Assembly (NCBI RefSeq): GCF_018100805.1
Contig: NZ_JAGJEA010000013.1
Coordinates: 1 to 64,000, forward strand
DNA length: 64,000 nt
Reading direction: 5' to 3'
From: Aquimarina sp. MMG016
GTDB taxonomy: Bacteria; Bacteroidota; Bacteroidia; Flavobacteriales; Flavobacteriaceae
Shown here: piece after piece, positions 43,470-52,909 of the stretch
Layout: each line of letters opens with the position of its first letter
Position numbering within the stretch: position 1 is the stretch's first letter
Notes under the pieces: generated by a model
What the model was told of the DNA's origin: nothing
Seen by the model: only the letters and a program-made list of their open reading frames with translations
Databases searched by the model: none
Translations under genes and position numbers: made by a program

Positions 43470-43476
43470 TTATTTT

Positions 43477-43806
43477 ATGAGAAGAGATGTTTTTCAAGCA
43501 ATTGCCGATCCTGTGAGAAGAGATATTATAACCTTGTTAGCAAACCAAAAGTTAACCGTGAATGAAGTTGCTGAAAAATTTGACATTAGCCGGCCTGCAG
43601 TCTCCAAGCATATAAAAATCCTAAAGGAATGTGGAATTATACATATTAATCAACAAGGTAGAGAGCGTTATTGCATCATACAACCTAAAAACCTTATCCC
43701 CGCTTTTTTATGGATAGAACAATATCGAAGCTTGTGGGAAGAAAAACTGGATTCTTTTGGGGAATATTTAAATACACTAAAATCAAAAAATAAACAAGAT
43801 GAGTAA
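43477..43806 (+). CDS. ArsR family winged-helix regulator
   Basis: 109 residues, nearly all one winged helix: AIADPVRRDIITLLANQKLTVNEVAEKFDISRPAVSKHIKILKECGIIHINQQGRERYC. There is no cysteine metal-binding motif of the ArsR/SmtB type, so it belongs to the SdpR/ArsR-AHSA1 group that controls a START-domain partner. The start codon is 22 bases past the -7 element. It overlaps the next gene by eight bases, so both are translated together. Autorepression through the two palindromes upstream is inferred. Confidence 0.92.
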   Translation: MRRDVFQAIADPVRRDIITLLANQKLTVNEVAEKFDISRPAVSKHIKILKECGIIHINQQGRERYCIIQPKNLIPAFLWIEQYRSLWEEKLDSFGEYLNTLKSKNKQDE

Positions 43807-44257
43807 AATTAATGAAATTGACAATCGCACATTAACCTTACAAAAAACATTTGATGCACCAATCCAATTGGTTTGGGAAGCTTGGACTCAACCAGAACAT
43901 ATCGCTAACTGGTGGGGGCCAAAAGGAATGGAAACTAAAGTAATTGAACATAATTTTGAAGTAGGTGGCAGTTGGAAATACGCTATGCAAATGCCCGATG
44001 GAAATGAATTTATTGCTGAAGGCATATATTCAGAAATTATTGAGCTCCAAAAAATAGTTACTTCCGCTGATTTTAAACCTATGACCGAAGGTGTTACGCT
44101 GCATATTCTTTTGGAGGAAAACGGTGATCAAACTAATTTTACATTTAGTGTTGTTCACGCTACAGAAGAATACTGCAAACAACAAGAGCAGATGGGATTC
44201 TACAACGGCTGGGGGTCCACGTTTGATAGACTAGGTGAATATCTTCAAAAGCAATAA
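43799..44257 (+). CDS. AHSA1/SRPBCC domain protein
   Basis: 152 residues of the START-like SRPBCC fold: LTLQKTFDAPIQLVWEAWTQPEHIANWWGPKGMETKV, EVGGSWKYAMQMPDG and the C-terminal helix GFYNGWGSTFDRLGEYLQ. The fold holds a hydrophobic ligand. Pairs of ArsR regulator and AHSA1 protein are common in bacteria, but the ligand is usually unknown. It overlaps the ArsR gene. Confidence 0.9.
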   Translation: MSKINEIDNRTLTLQKTFDAPIQLVWEAWTQPEHIANWWGPKGMETKVIEHNFEVGGSWKYAMQMPDGNEFIAEGIYSEIIELQKIVTSADFKPMTEGVTLHILLEENGDQTNFTFSVVHATEEYCKQQEQMGFYNGWGSTFDRLGEYLQKQ

Positions 44258-44341
44258 ACCCAAAACACCATTATCTATAACTTTCACATGTATTAAGAAA
44301 ATCAGTAAATTTAGCTTAACAAAAAACTGAATACCAATATC

Positions 44342-44854
44342 ATGTTTCAGGATAAAAGTATAAGTTTTCGCATAGCAAATATTAAAGATTTAGCACTTTT
44401 ACAATATTGGGATACGCAGCAACATGTTATTGATTCTGATCCTGATGATGACTGGAATTGGGAGTATGAACTAAAACGCTTTCCGGAATGGAGAGAGCAA
44501 CTTATTGCTGAATTAAATGGAAGACCTATTGGTTTTGTTCAGATTATCGATCCAAGAGAAGAAGAATCCCATTATTGGGGTACTATTCCAAAAAATCTTC
44601 GTGCAATAGATATCTGGATCGGAGAAAAAGACGATTTAGGAAAGAGATACGGTACTATAATGATGAATTTAGCCATAGAACGTTGTTTTAGAAACAATGA
44701 TGTGACTGCTATTTTAATAGACCCCTTGGAATCCAATATTAATGCTATTCGATTTTATGAAAAACTTGGATTTAGATTTGTGGAGAAAAGAAGTTTTGGA
44801 GATAGTGATTGTATGGTTTATAAATTGAAACGTAAAGATTGGAAACAAAAATGA
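44342..44854 (+). CDS. GNAT acetyltransferase resembling AAC(6') enzymes
   Basis: 170-residue GNAT protein. The acetyl-CoA motif IGEKDDLGKRYGTIMMNLAIE and the following VTAILIDPLESNINAIRFYEKLGFRFVEK closely follow the layout of aminoglycoside 6'-N-acetyltransferases of the AAC(6')-Ib type, as does GRPIGFVQIIDP. It could acetylate aminoglycosides or a related natural amine. It is chromosomal with no mobile element nearby, so it may be an intrinsic gene. It lies 84 bases after the AHSA1 gene. Confidence 0.8.
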   Translation: MFQDKSISFRIANIKDLALLQYWDTQQHVIDSDPDDDWNWEYELKRFPEWREQLIAELNGRPIGFVQIIDPREEESHYWGTIPKNLRAIDIWIGEKDDLGKRYGTIMMNLAIERCFRNNDVTAILIDPLESNINAIRFYEKLGFRFVEKRSFGDSDCMVYKLKRKDWKQK

Positions 44855-44892
44855 AAACAATAGCTAGTTGAACCAATAAAACTCAATATAAA

Positions 44893-45216
44893 ATGTGGGA
44901 AGAAAAACTAAAAGTATACGATGAACTTGTTAGTAAGTGCACAAGATTTAAAAGAAAAGGCAAAACAATGCCGTATACATCAGCTAATGGATATATGTTC
45001 TCTTTATTTAATAAAGCAGGTGAAATAGGTATTAGATTCTCTAAAGAAATTCAGGAAAAGTATATGAAAGAACTGAATACTACGCTCTATAAATCCTATG
45101 GCGCAACAATGAAAGGTTATATTTTGATTCCGGATGAAATGCTCAAGGATCTAGATAATGTAGCAAAATACCTGGATGAGAGCTATGACTATGTAATGAC
45201 ATTAGAACCTAAGTAA
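44893..45216 (+). CDS. Small protein with TfoX-N-like fold
   Basis: 107 residues. The pattern of a methionine-rich start, GYMFSLFNKAGEIGIRFSKEIQEKYM and the final GYILIPDEMLKDLDNVAKYLDESYDYVMTL resembles the TfoX N-terminal/MmcQ-like fold, which in other proteins is found alone. The family call is by eye and tentative. It is 38 bases after the GNAT gene and ends 19 bases before the convergent M23 peptidase gene. Confidence 0.6.
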   Translation: MWEEKLKVYDELVSKCTRFKRKGKTMPYTSANGYMFSLFNKAGEIGIRFSKEIQEKYMKELNTTLYKSYGATMKGYILIPDEMLKDLDNVAKYLDESYDYVMTLEPK

Positions 45217-45235
45217 AAAGCTTTCTAGCTCTTCA

Positions 45236-46048
45236 TCAATATTGTCGCTGATATTTCTCCTTTTCCACTAATTCAATGGCTTTTTTACCATTGTCTATTA
45301 AAAATTTAGTTTTCAAGGTTTCTCTATCTTTTATTCTTTGGTAAAACACAATAAAATGTAAATGTGGACCTGTGGCCCAGCCTACATTACCGCTGTAACC
45401 GATAAACTGACCTATTTTTATCTTATCCCCAACTTCAACTTCAGCCCCATTTTTTCTAATATGAGTATATTCTGCAAAGGTTCCATCAGAATGATATACA
45501 ACAATATAATTATTAGACTTTGCACACTCCGGATTGGTACAGCTTTTACTAAAACTCTCTTCAATATCAACTACAATACCATCTCTGGCTGCATAAATTT
45601 TAGTCCCCATATCCATCTTAAAATCTAAGGCGTTTTCATTTTGATGTGAGGTAGAACCATTATACCCTTGTGATAACCAATAGGATTTTCCTTTTCCAAA
45701 AGGCAAGTAATACTTAAAATTCTTATCATAAGTATCTAAATTATGATTCCCGTAATTATAGGATGTACTGAACCCTAATTTCATAGCTTTTTTTCGATCG
45801 ACTACACTAAGATCTGTGATCAAATATTTTTTAGTCTTAGCAGGAATAACAAATACCTTATTATTACCATTAGAAGAATTTAAATTTTCTAATCTAAAAT
45901 CTATTTTTGCCGACACTGGGCAAAACTCGTTATTATCAGCTAAGATTCTAAAGCCATTTTCGGCTTCTTCGTAATACAATTCGAAATTATCCTGAGCAAC
46001 CAATGTGTTACAAAAAATAAAGAATAATAAAAATGTAAAGTATCTCAT
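45236..46048 (-). CDS. M23 family peptidase, secreted
   Basis: 270 residues with a signal peptide (FTFLLFFIFCNTLVAQ). The LytM domain has SHQNENALDFKMDMGTKIYAARDGIVV with the zinc-binding H and D and ATGPHLHFIVF with the second HxH. An insert with two cysteines (SCTNPECAKSN) may form a disulfide. The enzyme cuts peptide cross-links in peptidoglycan or acts as an amidase activator. ATG 46048 (MRYFTFLLFF) is preferred to a TTG two codons upstream. Confidence 0.9.
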   Translation of the reverse strand: MRYFTFLLFFIFCNTLVAQDNFELYYEEAENGFRILADNNEFCPVSAKIDFRLENLNSSNGNNKVFVIPAKTKKYLITDLSVVDRKKAMKLGFSTSYNYGNHNLDTYDKNFKYYLPFGKGKSYWLSQGYNGSTSHQNENALDFKMDMGTKIYAARDGIVVDIEESFSKSCTNPECAKSNNYIVVYHSDGTFAEYTHIRKNGAEVEVGDKIKIGQFIGYSGNVGWATGPHLHFIVFYQRIKDRETLKTKFLIDNGKKAIELVEKEKYQRQY

Positions 46049-46172
46049 TATCAATTTTATTTAGATTCTTACCTCAATAGAAATAACGGTATATAAGGAA
46101 ACTTGGAACTTAGATCCAAAGCTATTCTTATAAAATCAAAAACTATACCTAAGATAAGGATTTCAAAGAAAA

Positions 46173-47915
46173 CTAATAATTAAACTTATAGGTTATACCT
46201 CCTAACACCTGTATACCCTGTACAGGAAAGTTTACCCAACGTTCATAATTTTCTCCGGCTAGGTTGTTTCCTTTTAAGAAAACAGAAAGTTGTTCATTAA
46301 ATCGATATCCAAGGTTAACGTTAGCATCAAAATAACTATCTAAAGTAATCACAGGTTCGGGAGTTAGTGGCGCAAAGGGAACCGTATTATCAATATCTTT
46401 TCTTTCACCCACATAAAATAGTTGTGCACCAGCGAACCATTGATCAGTAATCTGATAATCCAATAGAACAGAACCTTTTACCTCTGGTAAATTCCAGGCT
46501 TGTTCTTCGTTATCCAAAGTATAATCAAAATACTCTATGGATGCTCCTAATTTAAACTTTTTAGCAATATTAAAATTTAGTTCTCCATAACCAATCACTG
46601 TTTCTACATCATCATATCTGTATGTAAATGAGTTCCCAAAATCAAAGCCTTCTGATTGCGTTGTTGGAATTCTATTATTCACAAACATTGGCTTATCACT
46701 TTCTGATGTGTAGCTTCCTCTAAAATTATAACTCACCACATCAGAGATCTTTCCTTTTAACCCTACATATGCATCATATTGATTGTGGGTAGGAGTAAGC
46801 CCTATCGTTGGTGATACATAAGGATTGGCGTGAGCAGCATTCCTATAGGTATTTTGTTTCAACTCTCCTTCTAATCCACCATAAGCAATAACTGCTTCAT
46901 CTAACAACCTATACGAAGCGGTCACTTTTGGATATATAAACAAATCATTATCATCAATCTTACTATTGACACTATAAAACACAGCTGCTCCTAGATTTAA
47001 AGTAAGGTTATCTCTTAACACTATCAAACTTGGATTTACCCCCATATTAAGTATACTAAAATCATTAGGAATCTGAAGTACTGGGTTAATGTCACGCTCA
47101 AAACTTCCTCCAAGATAATCTACTATAAAATTAGTAGTAATTAATTCATCTCCTATTTCGAACTCAAAAGTTGGTTTTGCTACTACATGATGTTCTACAG
47201 AACTTAGTGCATCGCCAAAATATCTATACTTTAATTCTGCTTTTTTGAAGTACAGATCATCAAATTGAAGTTTCCCTCCTATTTTAGCTCCAAAATAATT
47301 CTGAGTTGGATCAATAGCATCGATTTGTTCTGGAGTTAATACAGGAATATCCGGCAATCCATACCAATTATATAATTGATGTTCTACTCCTACCTCAATA
47401 CCATACGTATAGTCTCTAGTTCGTGAGGTATAATTAAGATCTAAAAAAGTATTATAGAATTTATCATCCAATTGTACACCATCAATACCTCCTTGGGATG
47501 AATTATGATGAAAATATAATCCTAAGTTATCAGAGCGATTCAGTTGAAAATTACTGTAAAACTCCGCTAAAACTGAAGTGAAATTACCAAAACCTAGAGT
47601 CGCATAATTATCATAAATAGGAATCTTTTTAGGACGATCGATATTTGCTGCTCTACCCTTTGCCGGCGAAAAAGTCGAAGCTACCGGAACCGAAAAAATA
47701 CTATATCGTATTTCCTTTTTCTTTTGGGTAATAGAATCGTCTAAAATTGGAGTAGATTTAATTTTAAAAGCATCACTAATCTCCGGTGTATATGCTTTGA
47801 CAATTACTACTCGTTCGGTTTCTATGGTTTCTTTTTCCTTTTCTTGTGCAACAACTATATTGCTGATTATTATAAGAAGTAAAAAAAGTATTTCTTTCTG
47901 AAAATATCTATGCAT
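46173..47915 (-). CDS. Plug-less TonB-receptor-like outer-membrane beta-barrel
   Basis: 580 residues: signal peptide (FLLLIIISNIVVAQ), a charged ~75-residue N-terminal segment, then ~470 residues of alternating strands with TonB-receptor character (YATLGFGNFTSVLAEFY, GIEVGVEHQLYNWYG, LNLGYRFNEQLSVFLKGNNLAGENYERW) and a terminal aromatic strand ITYKFNY. The ~110-residue plug and TonB box of true receptors are missing. It might be a passive pore or a partner of the TPR protein encoded 33 bases upstream. ATG 47915 is chosen over a TTG three codons upstream. Confidence 0.82.
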   Translation of the reverse strand: MHRYFQKEILFLLLIIISNIVVAQEKEKETIETERVVIVKAYTPEISDAFKIKSTPILDDSITQKKKEIRYSIFSVPVASTFSPAKGRAANIDRPKKIPIYDNYATLGFGNFTSVLAEFYSNFQLNRSDNLGLYFHHNSSQGGIDGVQLDDKFYNTFLDLNYTSRTRDYTYGIEVGVEHQLYNWYGLPDIPVLTPEQIDAIDPTQNYFGAKIGGKLQFDDLYFKKAELKYRYFGDALSSVEHHVVAKPTFEFEIGDELITTNFIVDYLGGSFERDINPVLQIPNDFSILNMGVNPSLIVLRDNLTLNLGAAVFYSVNSKIDDNDLFIYPKVTASYRLLDEAVIAYGGLEGELKQNTYRNAAHANPYVSPTIGLTPTHNQYDAYVGLKGKISDVVSYNFRGSYTSESDKPMFVNNRIPTTQSEGFDFGNSFTYRYDDVETVIGYGELNFNIAKKFKLGASIEYFDYTLDNEEQAWNLPEVKGSVLLDYQITDQWFAGAQLFYVGERKDIDNTVPFAPLTPEPVITLDSYFDANVNLGYRFNEQLSVFLKGNNLAGENYERWVNFPVQGIQVLGGITYKFNY

Positions 47916-47948
47916 AAGATACAAATCGTTTAATAACTAATAAATGGA

Positions 47949-50900
47949 TTACTGATCGGTTTGGATGGATGAATTAGTTTTTGCCTCTTCGGCTTTTATT
48001 TTTCTGAGTTCTTCTTTGGCTTCGGTAACAACATCAGGATAATCAGTGAAGTTTTTGATCACGCTTTCTAAAATATAAGTTGCTTGATAAGCATCTTCTA
48101 GTCCATAGAAGTTTTTTGCCATCAACACTAAACCTTTAGCACCATATAATTTATATCCTGAATAGTTTTTTGCCAATTGCTGAATAACTTCATTAGAAGC
48201 TTTATAACTTCCTTCTTTATTTTTGAAAAATGCATTGTAATACAAAGCTTCTGCAGCCAATTCTCCAGTTGCGATTTTCTCAACCTCAACATATGCTCTT
48301 TTGGCTCTTACATCATCAACACTCTGCAATGCTGCTCTAGCGATAAATACTTGTGCGTCACTTTTTACATCATTCTGGATCTTAGGGTTAGCCAATACTT
48401 TTTCGGCATACACAATAGTTCTAGCATAATCTATTAATTGATAGTATGACTTCATCAAGTTAGACTGTGCAAAAACGATGTTTTGAGGAAAATCTGCATC
48501 TCTTTCTAAGCGTTCCAATACTGGAATTGCTTTTTCGTAATTACGATTCTCTAAATGTATCTGCGACAGCCTAGCCAAAGCCTGTTCTGTATATTCTGTT
48601 CGTTCTTGTTTCAAAATATATTCATAATGTGGTATCGTCGCATCTTTATCTCCTTTTTTAAAATATAACTGTGCTAATTGAAAATGACTCTTAAGCGCAT
48701 GTAATCCATTCGGAAATTCATTAAGATATTTCTCGAAGCCATTAATCGCTCCTGCCTCATTATTTTCTATAAATTGCTTTTCGGCTGCTTCATACGAAGT
48801 ATTATCAAGGTCTGCATCTGTAACATTCACAAAACTTAACCCTTTTACCCAACTAGAATACTCATCTGTTCTTCCCAGATCCACATAAATTAACCGTGCG
48901 GTATTAACTGCTTGTACTGCTTCCTCGCTTCCAGGATATTCAGCAACTACTTTCTTAAACTTAGATAAAGCTCTATTACCCTGATCACTATTATAGTAGA
49001 TTAAACCTTGCTTTAGTAATGCTTTGGGGACATAAGAACTCCTAGGGACATTCTTAATCAATCTATCATAAGCTTCGATTCCTCTATCTATTTTATTTTC
49101 GGCAACATAGGTATCACCTAATGCAAACATAGCATCATCGCGATAGGTAGAACGATCATACATCTTAAGAAACATCTCCAAGTCATTGATCTTTTTATTA
49201 TTCTTTTTTACAAAACCGTAGCTAATAGCTTTTTGATAATGTGCGTAATCAGAATCTGAACCACCATTTTTAATCGCTTTATTATAGGCTTCCATTGCCG
49301 GCCAATATTTACTAGAGATAAAATTACTGTCACCCAATCTCAGGTAAGTATCGGTCACCATAGTTTTATCTATATCTGATTCCTTAGAAAACTTATCAAA
49401 ATAACTAGCAGCCTGTCCGTATTCTTTTAATTTGAAATACGTATATCCCAAATTGTAATCAATATGTTTATATTCAGTAACTGTTGAAGCTCCCTGGCTA
49501 CCTTTAAACTGCTTGAAACCAATTAAAGCTTCCTCAAAATTATTTTGCAAATAATCACTTTCTGCTTTCCAATATATTGCCTTGGCAGTAAACTTTGGAT
49601 CTCGTTGCTGAGTAAGTGATTTATCAAAATATGTTTTTCCTTCTGTATAATTACCTTCATTATACAATTCTATCCCTCGATAAAAAGCCACTTTTTGCAA
49701 AATAACCTTATCCTCAAAATCTCGACTGCTTTCCAGCAAATCCATTGCTTCTTTATAGTTTTTAGAAGTGATATAAGAACTTATTAACAGCTCTTTGATC
49801 TCGCTTTTGAACTCAGTATTGGGATATGTATCCAAGTAAGATTGGAGTACTTTTGGAGCACTCTCAAACGAATTACCAATATCATAACTTAGTTTTGCAT
49901 AATTATACAAAGCATCTTCTTTGATTTTAGCTTCAAAATCCATCTCTGAAGCATTCTTAAACGCATTAAGCGCTTGTTGTTTTTGGTCAGTCTTAAGATA
50001 AGATTCTGCTAAATGATAATATGCGTTTTGCGCAGTAGCATTTTGACCACCGACAATTTTATTGAATTCGGAAATGGCGCTAGTATAATCACCTTGTTTA
50101 TAATACGCATAGCCTAATTGGTAATAATCTGTATTATTCCATTTTCCTTTTCGGCCTCGGTATCCCTTTAGATAAGGAATTGCTTTGTCATATTGACCAA
50201 GGTTGAAATAACTCTCCCCAATAATTTTATTTAATTCAGATTTTTCTGAAGGTTTCGACTTTGACAACCTACCCACCCCTTCATCAATAGCTTCTTGGAA
50301 TTTACCTGCTTTAAAGTTCATATCAGCCTGAAAATAAGACAGGTTCTTATTATACTCATCAAGATCTTTTACCTCATCAAATAACTTGGTAGCCTCCTGA
50401 TAGTTATCACCTTCATAGGCGATAAAACCCAAGTAATATTTCGCTTTAGCTCCGTATTTATCAGATTCCTCTACCCGATTCAGGTATTTTTTAGCTTCAT
50501 TAAATCGTTGAATCTTAAAATATGCATATCCATTATTAAAATTAAACTTCTCCTTCTCTGCCCTACTCATATTACCCTCATCCACTTTTTCATACCACTT
50601 ACGAGCATAAGCATATTTACCATTATCAAAATAGTAATTGGCGACATCCAGATAGGCTGCATTTCGTTTAATACTTGTAGGATACTGAACCACAAAATCC
50701 TCCATTAATTGATCCGCTCCTTTTTGATTCAACCAAACAGCACAATTAGCTATGTAATAGGTACATTCGGCATCTATATTTTCGTCATCAACGGCATCTC
50801 GGACTTTATCAAACAGGTTTTGTGCTGCAAGAAACTGCTTGTTATTGTATAACTCTAATGCTTGGTTATACAGCACTAATTCATTGGTATAAATTGCGGA

Positions 50901-50966
50901 TTGCTGAGCGGATAATTTCGCTAACAGGCTAATCACAAAAAGCATCAAGGTGATGTATTTGTTCAT
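47949..50966 (-). CDS. Large TPR-repeat protein, secreted
   Basis: 1005 residues: signal peptide (ITLMLFVISLLAKLSAQ), then TPR repeats end to end (units such as YFDNGKYAYARKWYEKV, LGQYDKAIPYLKGYRG, YKQGDYTSAISEFNKIV), about 20-25 in total, with a Lys/Glu-rich tail (KEELRKIKAEEAKTNSS). The protein is periplasmic or surface bound and would form a long superhelix for binding partners. Next to the plug-less barrel it may be the soluble arm of one outer-membrane complex. No lipobox is seen. The cargo is unknown. Confidence 0.9.
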   Translation of the reverse strand: MNKYITLMLFVISLLAKLSAQQSAIYTNELVLYNQALELYNNKQFLAAQNLFDKVRDAVDDENIDAECTYYIANCAVWLNQKGADQLMEDFVVQYPTSIKRNAAYLDVANYYFDNGKYAYARKWYEKVDEGNMSRAEKEKFNFNNGYAYFKIQRFNEAKKYLNRVEESDKYGAKAKYYLGFIAYEGDNYQEATKLFDEVKDLDEYNKNLSYFQADMNFKAGKFQEAIDEGVGRLSKSKPSEKSELNKIIGESYFNLGQYDKAIPYLKGYRGRKGKWNNTDYYQLGYAYYKQGDYTSAISEFNKIVGGQNATAQNAYYHLAESYLKTDQKQQALNAFKNASEMDFEAKIKEDALYNYAKLSYDIGNSFESAPKVLQSYLDTYPNTEFKSEIKELLISSYITSKNYKEAMDLLESSRDFEDKVILQKVAFYRGIELYNEGNYTEGKTYFDKSLTQQRDPKFTAKAIYWKAESDYLQNNFEEALIGFKQFKGSQGASTVTEYKHIDYNLGYTYFKLKEYGQAASYFDKFSKESDIDKTMVTDTYLRLGDSNFISSKYWPAMEAYNKAIKNGGSDSDYAHYQKAISYGFVKKNNKKINDLEMFLKMYDRSTYRDDAMFALGDTYVAENKIDRGIEAYDRLIKNVPRSSYVPKALLKQGLIYYNSDQGNRALSKFKKVVAEYPGSEEAVQAVNTARLIYVDLGRTDEYSSWVKGLSFVNVTDADLDNTSYEAAEKQFIENNEAGAINGFEKYLNEFPNGLHALKSHFQLAQLYFKKGDKDATIPHYEYILKQERTEYTEQALARLSQIHLENRNYEKAIPVLERLERDADFPQNIVFAQSNLMKSYYQLIDYARTIVYAEKVLANPKIQNDVKSDAQVFIARAALQSVDDVRAKRAYVEVEKIATGELAAEALYYNAFFKNKEGSYKASNEVIQQLAKNYSGYKLYGAKGLVLMAKNFYGLEDAYQATYILESVIKNFTDYPDVVTEAKEELRKIKAEEAKTNSSIQTDQ

Positions 50967-51223
50967 CTGACTAAATTTTACAATCTTAAAAAGTAAATAT
51001 CGTTTCCCGTGGATAAATTTTGTGTTAAAGATAGCCTAATCTTCATTTTAATAACGAAAGATTTTATCGATAATTACATGAATTTCGATAATACTTCGAA
51101 ATAAATCCTTTTGATAAAATATTAATCTTTAAAAAAGGTTATCCTAAATAGTAAAGCTGTTTCATTAGTTTTCAATAAAAAACTTTTTACTTTTACTGAA
51201 ATTAACAAATCCAGATTCTTTTT

Positions 51224-51907
51224 ATGTCTAATATGGTTCTTGAACTCAAAAATGCTTCGATATACCAACGTGAAAACTTGATTTTATCCGACGTTAATGT
51301 AGAAGTTAACAAAGGAGATTTTGTGTACCTGATTGGTAAAACTGGTACAGGAAAGAGTAGTTTTATGAAGACATTGTACGGTGATATTCCCTTAGTTGAA
51401 GGAGAAGGAAGTATTGTGGATTTTGACCTTAGAACTTTAAAAGAAAATCAAATTCCATTTCTAAGAAGAAAATTAGGCATTGTCTTTCAGGATTTTAAAT
51501 TATTGAATGACAGAACTGTAAAAGGCAATCTAATGTTTGTTCTAAAAGCTACAGGTTGGACCGATGAAAAGGCAATGGATAGTAAAATTGATGATGTCCT
51601 GGATAAAGTAGGAATGAAAACCAAAGATTTTAAATTTCCTTATCAATTATCAGGTGGAGAGCAGCAACGTATTGCAATTGCAAGAGCATTGCTCAATGAT
51701 CCAGAGCTTATTCTTGCTGATGAACCAACAGGAAACCTAGATCCTCAGACTTCTGTAGAAGTTATGGAAGTACTACAGGATATCAATAAAAATGGAAACA
51801 CCATCCTTATGGCTACACATGATTATGCTTTATTATTAAAGTATCCATCTAAAACACTAAAATGTGATGGAAATAAGGTTTTTGAGGTAGTACAACGAAA
51901 GGGGTAG
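51224..51907 (+). CDS. ftsE: Cell division ATP-binding protein FtsE
   Basis: 227-residue ABC ATPase of the FtsEX complex, which drives peptidoglycan hydrolases at the septum. Walker A GKTGTGKSS (38-46), signature LSGGEQQRIAIARALL and Walker B LILADEPTGNLDP are intact, with H-loop ATHDYALL. Most FtsE genes are followed by ftsX; here ftsX is not adjacent, as in other flavobacteria. The next gene starts 23 bases later and encodes a methyltransferase, which could be cotranscribed. It is divergent from the TPR gene. Confidence 0.93.
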   Translation: MSNMVLELKNASIYQRENLILSDVNVEVNKGDFVYLIGKTGTGKSSFMKTLYGDIPLVEGEGSIVDFDLRTLKENQIPFLRRKLGIVFQDFKLLNDRTVKGNLMFVLKATGWTDEKAMDSKIDDVLDKVGMKTKDFKFPYQLSGGEQQRIAIARALLNDPELILADEPTGNLDPQTSVEVMEVLQDINKNGNTILMATHDYALLLKYPSKTLKCDGNKVFEVVQRKG

Positions 51908-51930
51908 ATTATCTACTAAACAAAAACATT

Positions 51931-52902
51931 ATGCGTCTTATAACTCTTGATGATATCATAGACACCTATGCAAAATCTAAGCAAAGAGGCGTATCTTTTA
52001 TAGCATCTAAATTTAATTTTAGTGGTATCAAAAGGACCAAGAGTACGTTTAATGAACTAAATACTGTTTCCGCAAATTGGTGGATCATTCCTGAAGTAAA
52101 AAAACGTTGGAACCTATTGATTACTGGTGACAAAAACATGGAGTTTGAAGAATTTCTGGTTAAAGAGCTTCTTAAAGACACCAAAGGCTTAAAGATGTTA
52201 TCGATTGGTAGCGGCATCTGTGATCATGAATTGAAATTTGCAAGTTTTGATAATTTTGAAGAAATATTATGTTTAGATATTAATGAAGTATTGTTTGATG
52301 AAGCAAAAAAAATTGCTAATCAAAAAGAACTCAAAAACATAAAATTCAAGCTTCAGAACATTTATGAATACGATTTTCCTGAGAACTACTTCGACATTGT
52401 ATTTTTTCACCATTCATTGCATCATTTTAAAAACATTGATCAGTTAGTAGGTCAAAAAATTAAGCAAACATTAAAAGAAAAAGGTGTATTGGTAATTGAT
52501 GAATTTGTAGGACCTAACAGATTACAGTTCCCTAAACATCAAATCAAAGCTGTCAATCAATCATTACAGCTTATACCTAAAAAATATAGAAAACGATATT
52601 TATTAAATTTTTATAAAAACAAAATTTATGGATCTGGTGTTTTACGGGTAATTCTTGCAGATCCATCTGAATGTGTTGAGTCAGAAAGTATTATTCCTGC
52701 CGTGCATCGTCATCTAAAACCTATTTATGAAACTCCATATGGCGGTAACATTTTGGCAAATACCCTTAAAGATATAGCTCATCATTTTGTTGATCTAGAT
52801 CCTGAAAAAGAAAAAGTTTTAAAAGAGCTATTTGAATTTGAAAATCAATATCTAAAAGAACACTCATCAGATTTTGTTTTTGGTGTTTACCAAAAAGAGT
52901 AG
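51931..52902 (+). CDS. SAM-dependent methyltransferase
   Basis: 323 residues; class I methyltransferase core with motif I LKMLSIGSGICDHELKFA (~88-105), CLDINEVLFDEAKKIA and the DIVFFHHSLHHFKN strand. An N-terminal ~80-residue helical region (with NWWIIPEVKKRWNLLITGD) precedes it. It lies between ftsE and the glycosyltransferase genes and so may methylate a sugar of the surface glycan; that is inference. It is convergent with the next gene, which ends seven bases away. Confidence 0.82.
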   Translation: MRLITLDDIIDTYAKSKQRGVSFIASKFNFSGIKRTKSTFNELNTVSANWWIIPEVKKRWNLLITGDKNMEFEEFLVKELLKDTKGLKMLSIGSGICDHELKFASFDNFEEILCLDINEVLFDEAKKIANQKELKNIKFKLQNIYEYDFPENYFDIVFFHHSLHHFKNIDQLVGQKIKQTLKEKGVLVIDEFVGPNRLQFPKHQIKAVNQSLQLIPKKYRKRYLLNFYKNKIYGSGVLRVILADPSECVESESIIPAVHRHLKPIYETPYGGNILANTLKDIAHHFVDLDPEKEKVLKELFEFENQYLKEHSSDFVFGVYQKE

Positions 52903-52909
52903 CCCCTGA

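Larger units (their letters stand above)
43205..43476. other. Divergent promoter region between amidohydrolase and ArsR genes
   Basis: 272 bases without a gene. The right end carries the arsR promoter and two palindromes. The middle holds an ATGCTTTTT/AAAAAGTAT hairpin with an 8-base loop (about 43368-43393). No clear promoter for the amidohydrolase was found beyond a 7-of-8 match (TATTTTTA). Confidence 0.5.

Noticed and set aside
44342..45216. Mobile resistance cassette
   Set aside because: No integrase, attC-like site, transposase or composition shift around the AAC(6')-like gene.
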